NCBI GenBank assembly: GCA_018267585.1
Contig: JAFDYE010000169.1
Location: forward strand, 1-64,000
Direction of reading: 5' to 3'
DNA from: Bacteroidota bacterium
Lineage (GTDB): Bacteria > Bacteroidota > Bacteroidia > Chitinophagales > Chitinophagaceae
DNA length: 64,000 nt
Shown here piece by piece: positions 63,590 through 64,000 of the stretch. The notes below the pieces were generated by a model. It was not told the DNA's origin, did not search any database, and saw only the letters and a list, made by a program, of their open reading frames with translations. The position numbers and the translations under genes were made by a program. Each line of letters opens with the position of its first letter. Position 1 is the first letter of the stretch.

Positions 63590-64000
63590 CTATACCTTTT
63601 TCTCATTCGGGATCGATCCCTGAAAAATTTCCTTGTGTTTCGGATCTACCAGCTGCTGGTTGAACCAGTGGGGGTAGATATTATGCGGCTGCGTCAGCTC
63701 GTCCAGCTGCTGTAGCTCGGCGGTTGTCAATTCCACCTCTATTGCCTTGAGGTTGTCTTCCAGCTGGTGCATCTTGCTTGCGCCTACGATGATGCTGGAC
63801 ACCACTTTCTTGCTAAGCAGCCAGGACAGGGCCACCTGCGCCACGCTGGCGTCGTGCGCGGCCGCGATACCTCTTATCGCTTCGACCACCTTAAAGCCAA
63901 ACTCCTTGTCAAAAGGCAGCAGGTCAAAACCGGAAAGGCGGTTGTCCTGGTCCTTTAGATTTTCCCTGGTATATTTACCGCTCAGGAATCCGCTGGCCAG
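63590..64000 (-). CDS. Aldo/keto reductase, N-terminal part outside window
   Basis: Only the C-terminal 136 residues are present; the frame is open to the window edge (starts LASGFLSGKYTRENLKDQDN). The C-terminal AKR block VAQVALSWLLSKKVVSSIIV and GASKMHQLEDNLKAIE is the NADP-binding end of the fold. Members reduce aldehydes or ketones with NADPH; the substrate is unknown. The catalytic tetrad lies outside the window. Convergent with dxs, 70 bases apart. Confidence 0.93.
   Translation of the reverse strand: MASGFLSGKYTRENLKDQDNRLSGFDLLPFDKEFGFKVVEAIRGIAAAHDASVAQVALSWLLSKKVVSSIIVGASKMHQLEDNLKAIEVELTTAELQQLDELTQPHNIYPHWFNQQLVDPKHKEIFQGSIPNEKKV

Noticed and set aside
1..64000. tRNA, rRNA, integrase, transposase or prophage genes
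   Set aside because: Scanned for typical arms, motifs and gene content; none found in this window.

Overview
The window looks like chromosomal DNA of a GC-rich member of the Bacteroidota, most likely a Chitinophagaceae-type bacterium. Evidence: a GldB-type gliding lipoprotein next to NAD synthetase, a MoxR/DUF58/BatA operon, many short SPII lipoproteins, an arginine operon built around the Bacteroidota-type N-acylornithine carbamoyltransferase, a bacterial GGGPS, LytTR and NarL two-component pairs, DUF2490 and CreD. The family-level placement is inference. I see no rRNA, tRNA, CRISPR array, prophage or intact insertion sequence. Most of the window is housekeeping and metabolic DNA; the unusual material sits in intergenic regions.

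Layout. 1-5.2 kb: end of an ArfB-type ribosome rescue factor, a lipoprotein, a membrane protein, a NarL-type kinase and regulator, and a Wzx-like flippase. 5.3-9.6 kb: an MBL hydrolase and a 1188-residue propeller plus beta-barrel protein. 9.7-16.8 kb, all on the minus strand: a decayed gene, creD, DUF1361, dgkA, a radical SAM protein, a membrane protein, a winged-helix regulator with its membrane partner, and a MarR-GNAT fusion. A 26-bp element occurs in front of both membrane-protein operons, and a perfect 20-bp palindrome lies in front of the MarR-GNAT gene. 16.9-20.7 kb: glpK-glpD-glpF. 20.8-25.6 kb: small genes, an aminotransferase, a gamma-carbonic anhydrase, a 17-bp minisatellite and an AI-2E-type permease. 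25.7-30.9 kb: rsgA, batA, a BatD-like gene, DUF58 and moxR, with a 103-bp tandem duplication inside. 31-41.2 kb: a lipocalin-like lipoprotein, nadE, gldB, a YcxB-like protein, a 41-residue lipoprotein, B12-dependent nrdJ, DUF2490, a small GNAT and GGGPS.

41.2-50.6 kb holds a decayed ABC-permease remnant, a structure-rich leader, and one compact arginine operon: GNAT-argG-cupin-argC-argD-argF'-argB-argE-argH. Several ATGA overlaps imply translational coupling. The carbamoyltransferase carries Val at residue 90, the position that separates succinylornithine from acetylornithine enzymes. With a GNAT acyltransferase at the front and a deacylase at the end, the operon can take glutamate through acylated intermediates to arginine.

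50.6-64 kb: an M20 amidohydrolase, a frameshifted small gene, pgm and glgP (glycogen breakdown to glucose 6-phosphate), a membrane protein with an 8-residue tail repeat, an M28 peptidase beside a LytTR kinase/regulator pair, dxs, and the end of an aldo/keto reductase. No wholly new multi-gene system is proven here. The strongest leads are the shared 26-bp element, the arg leader, the MITE-like 103-bp duplication, and three decayed genes recognisable by reading across frameshifts.
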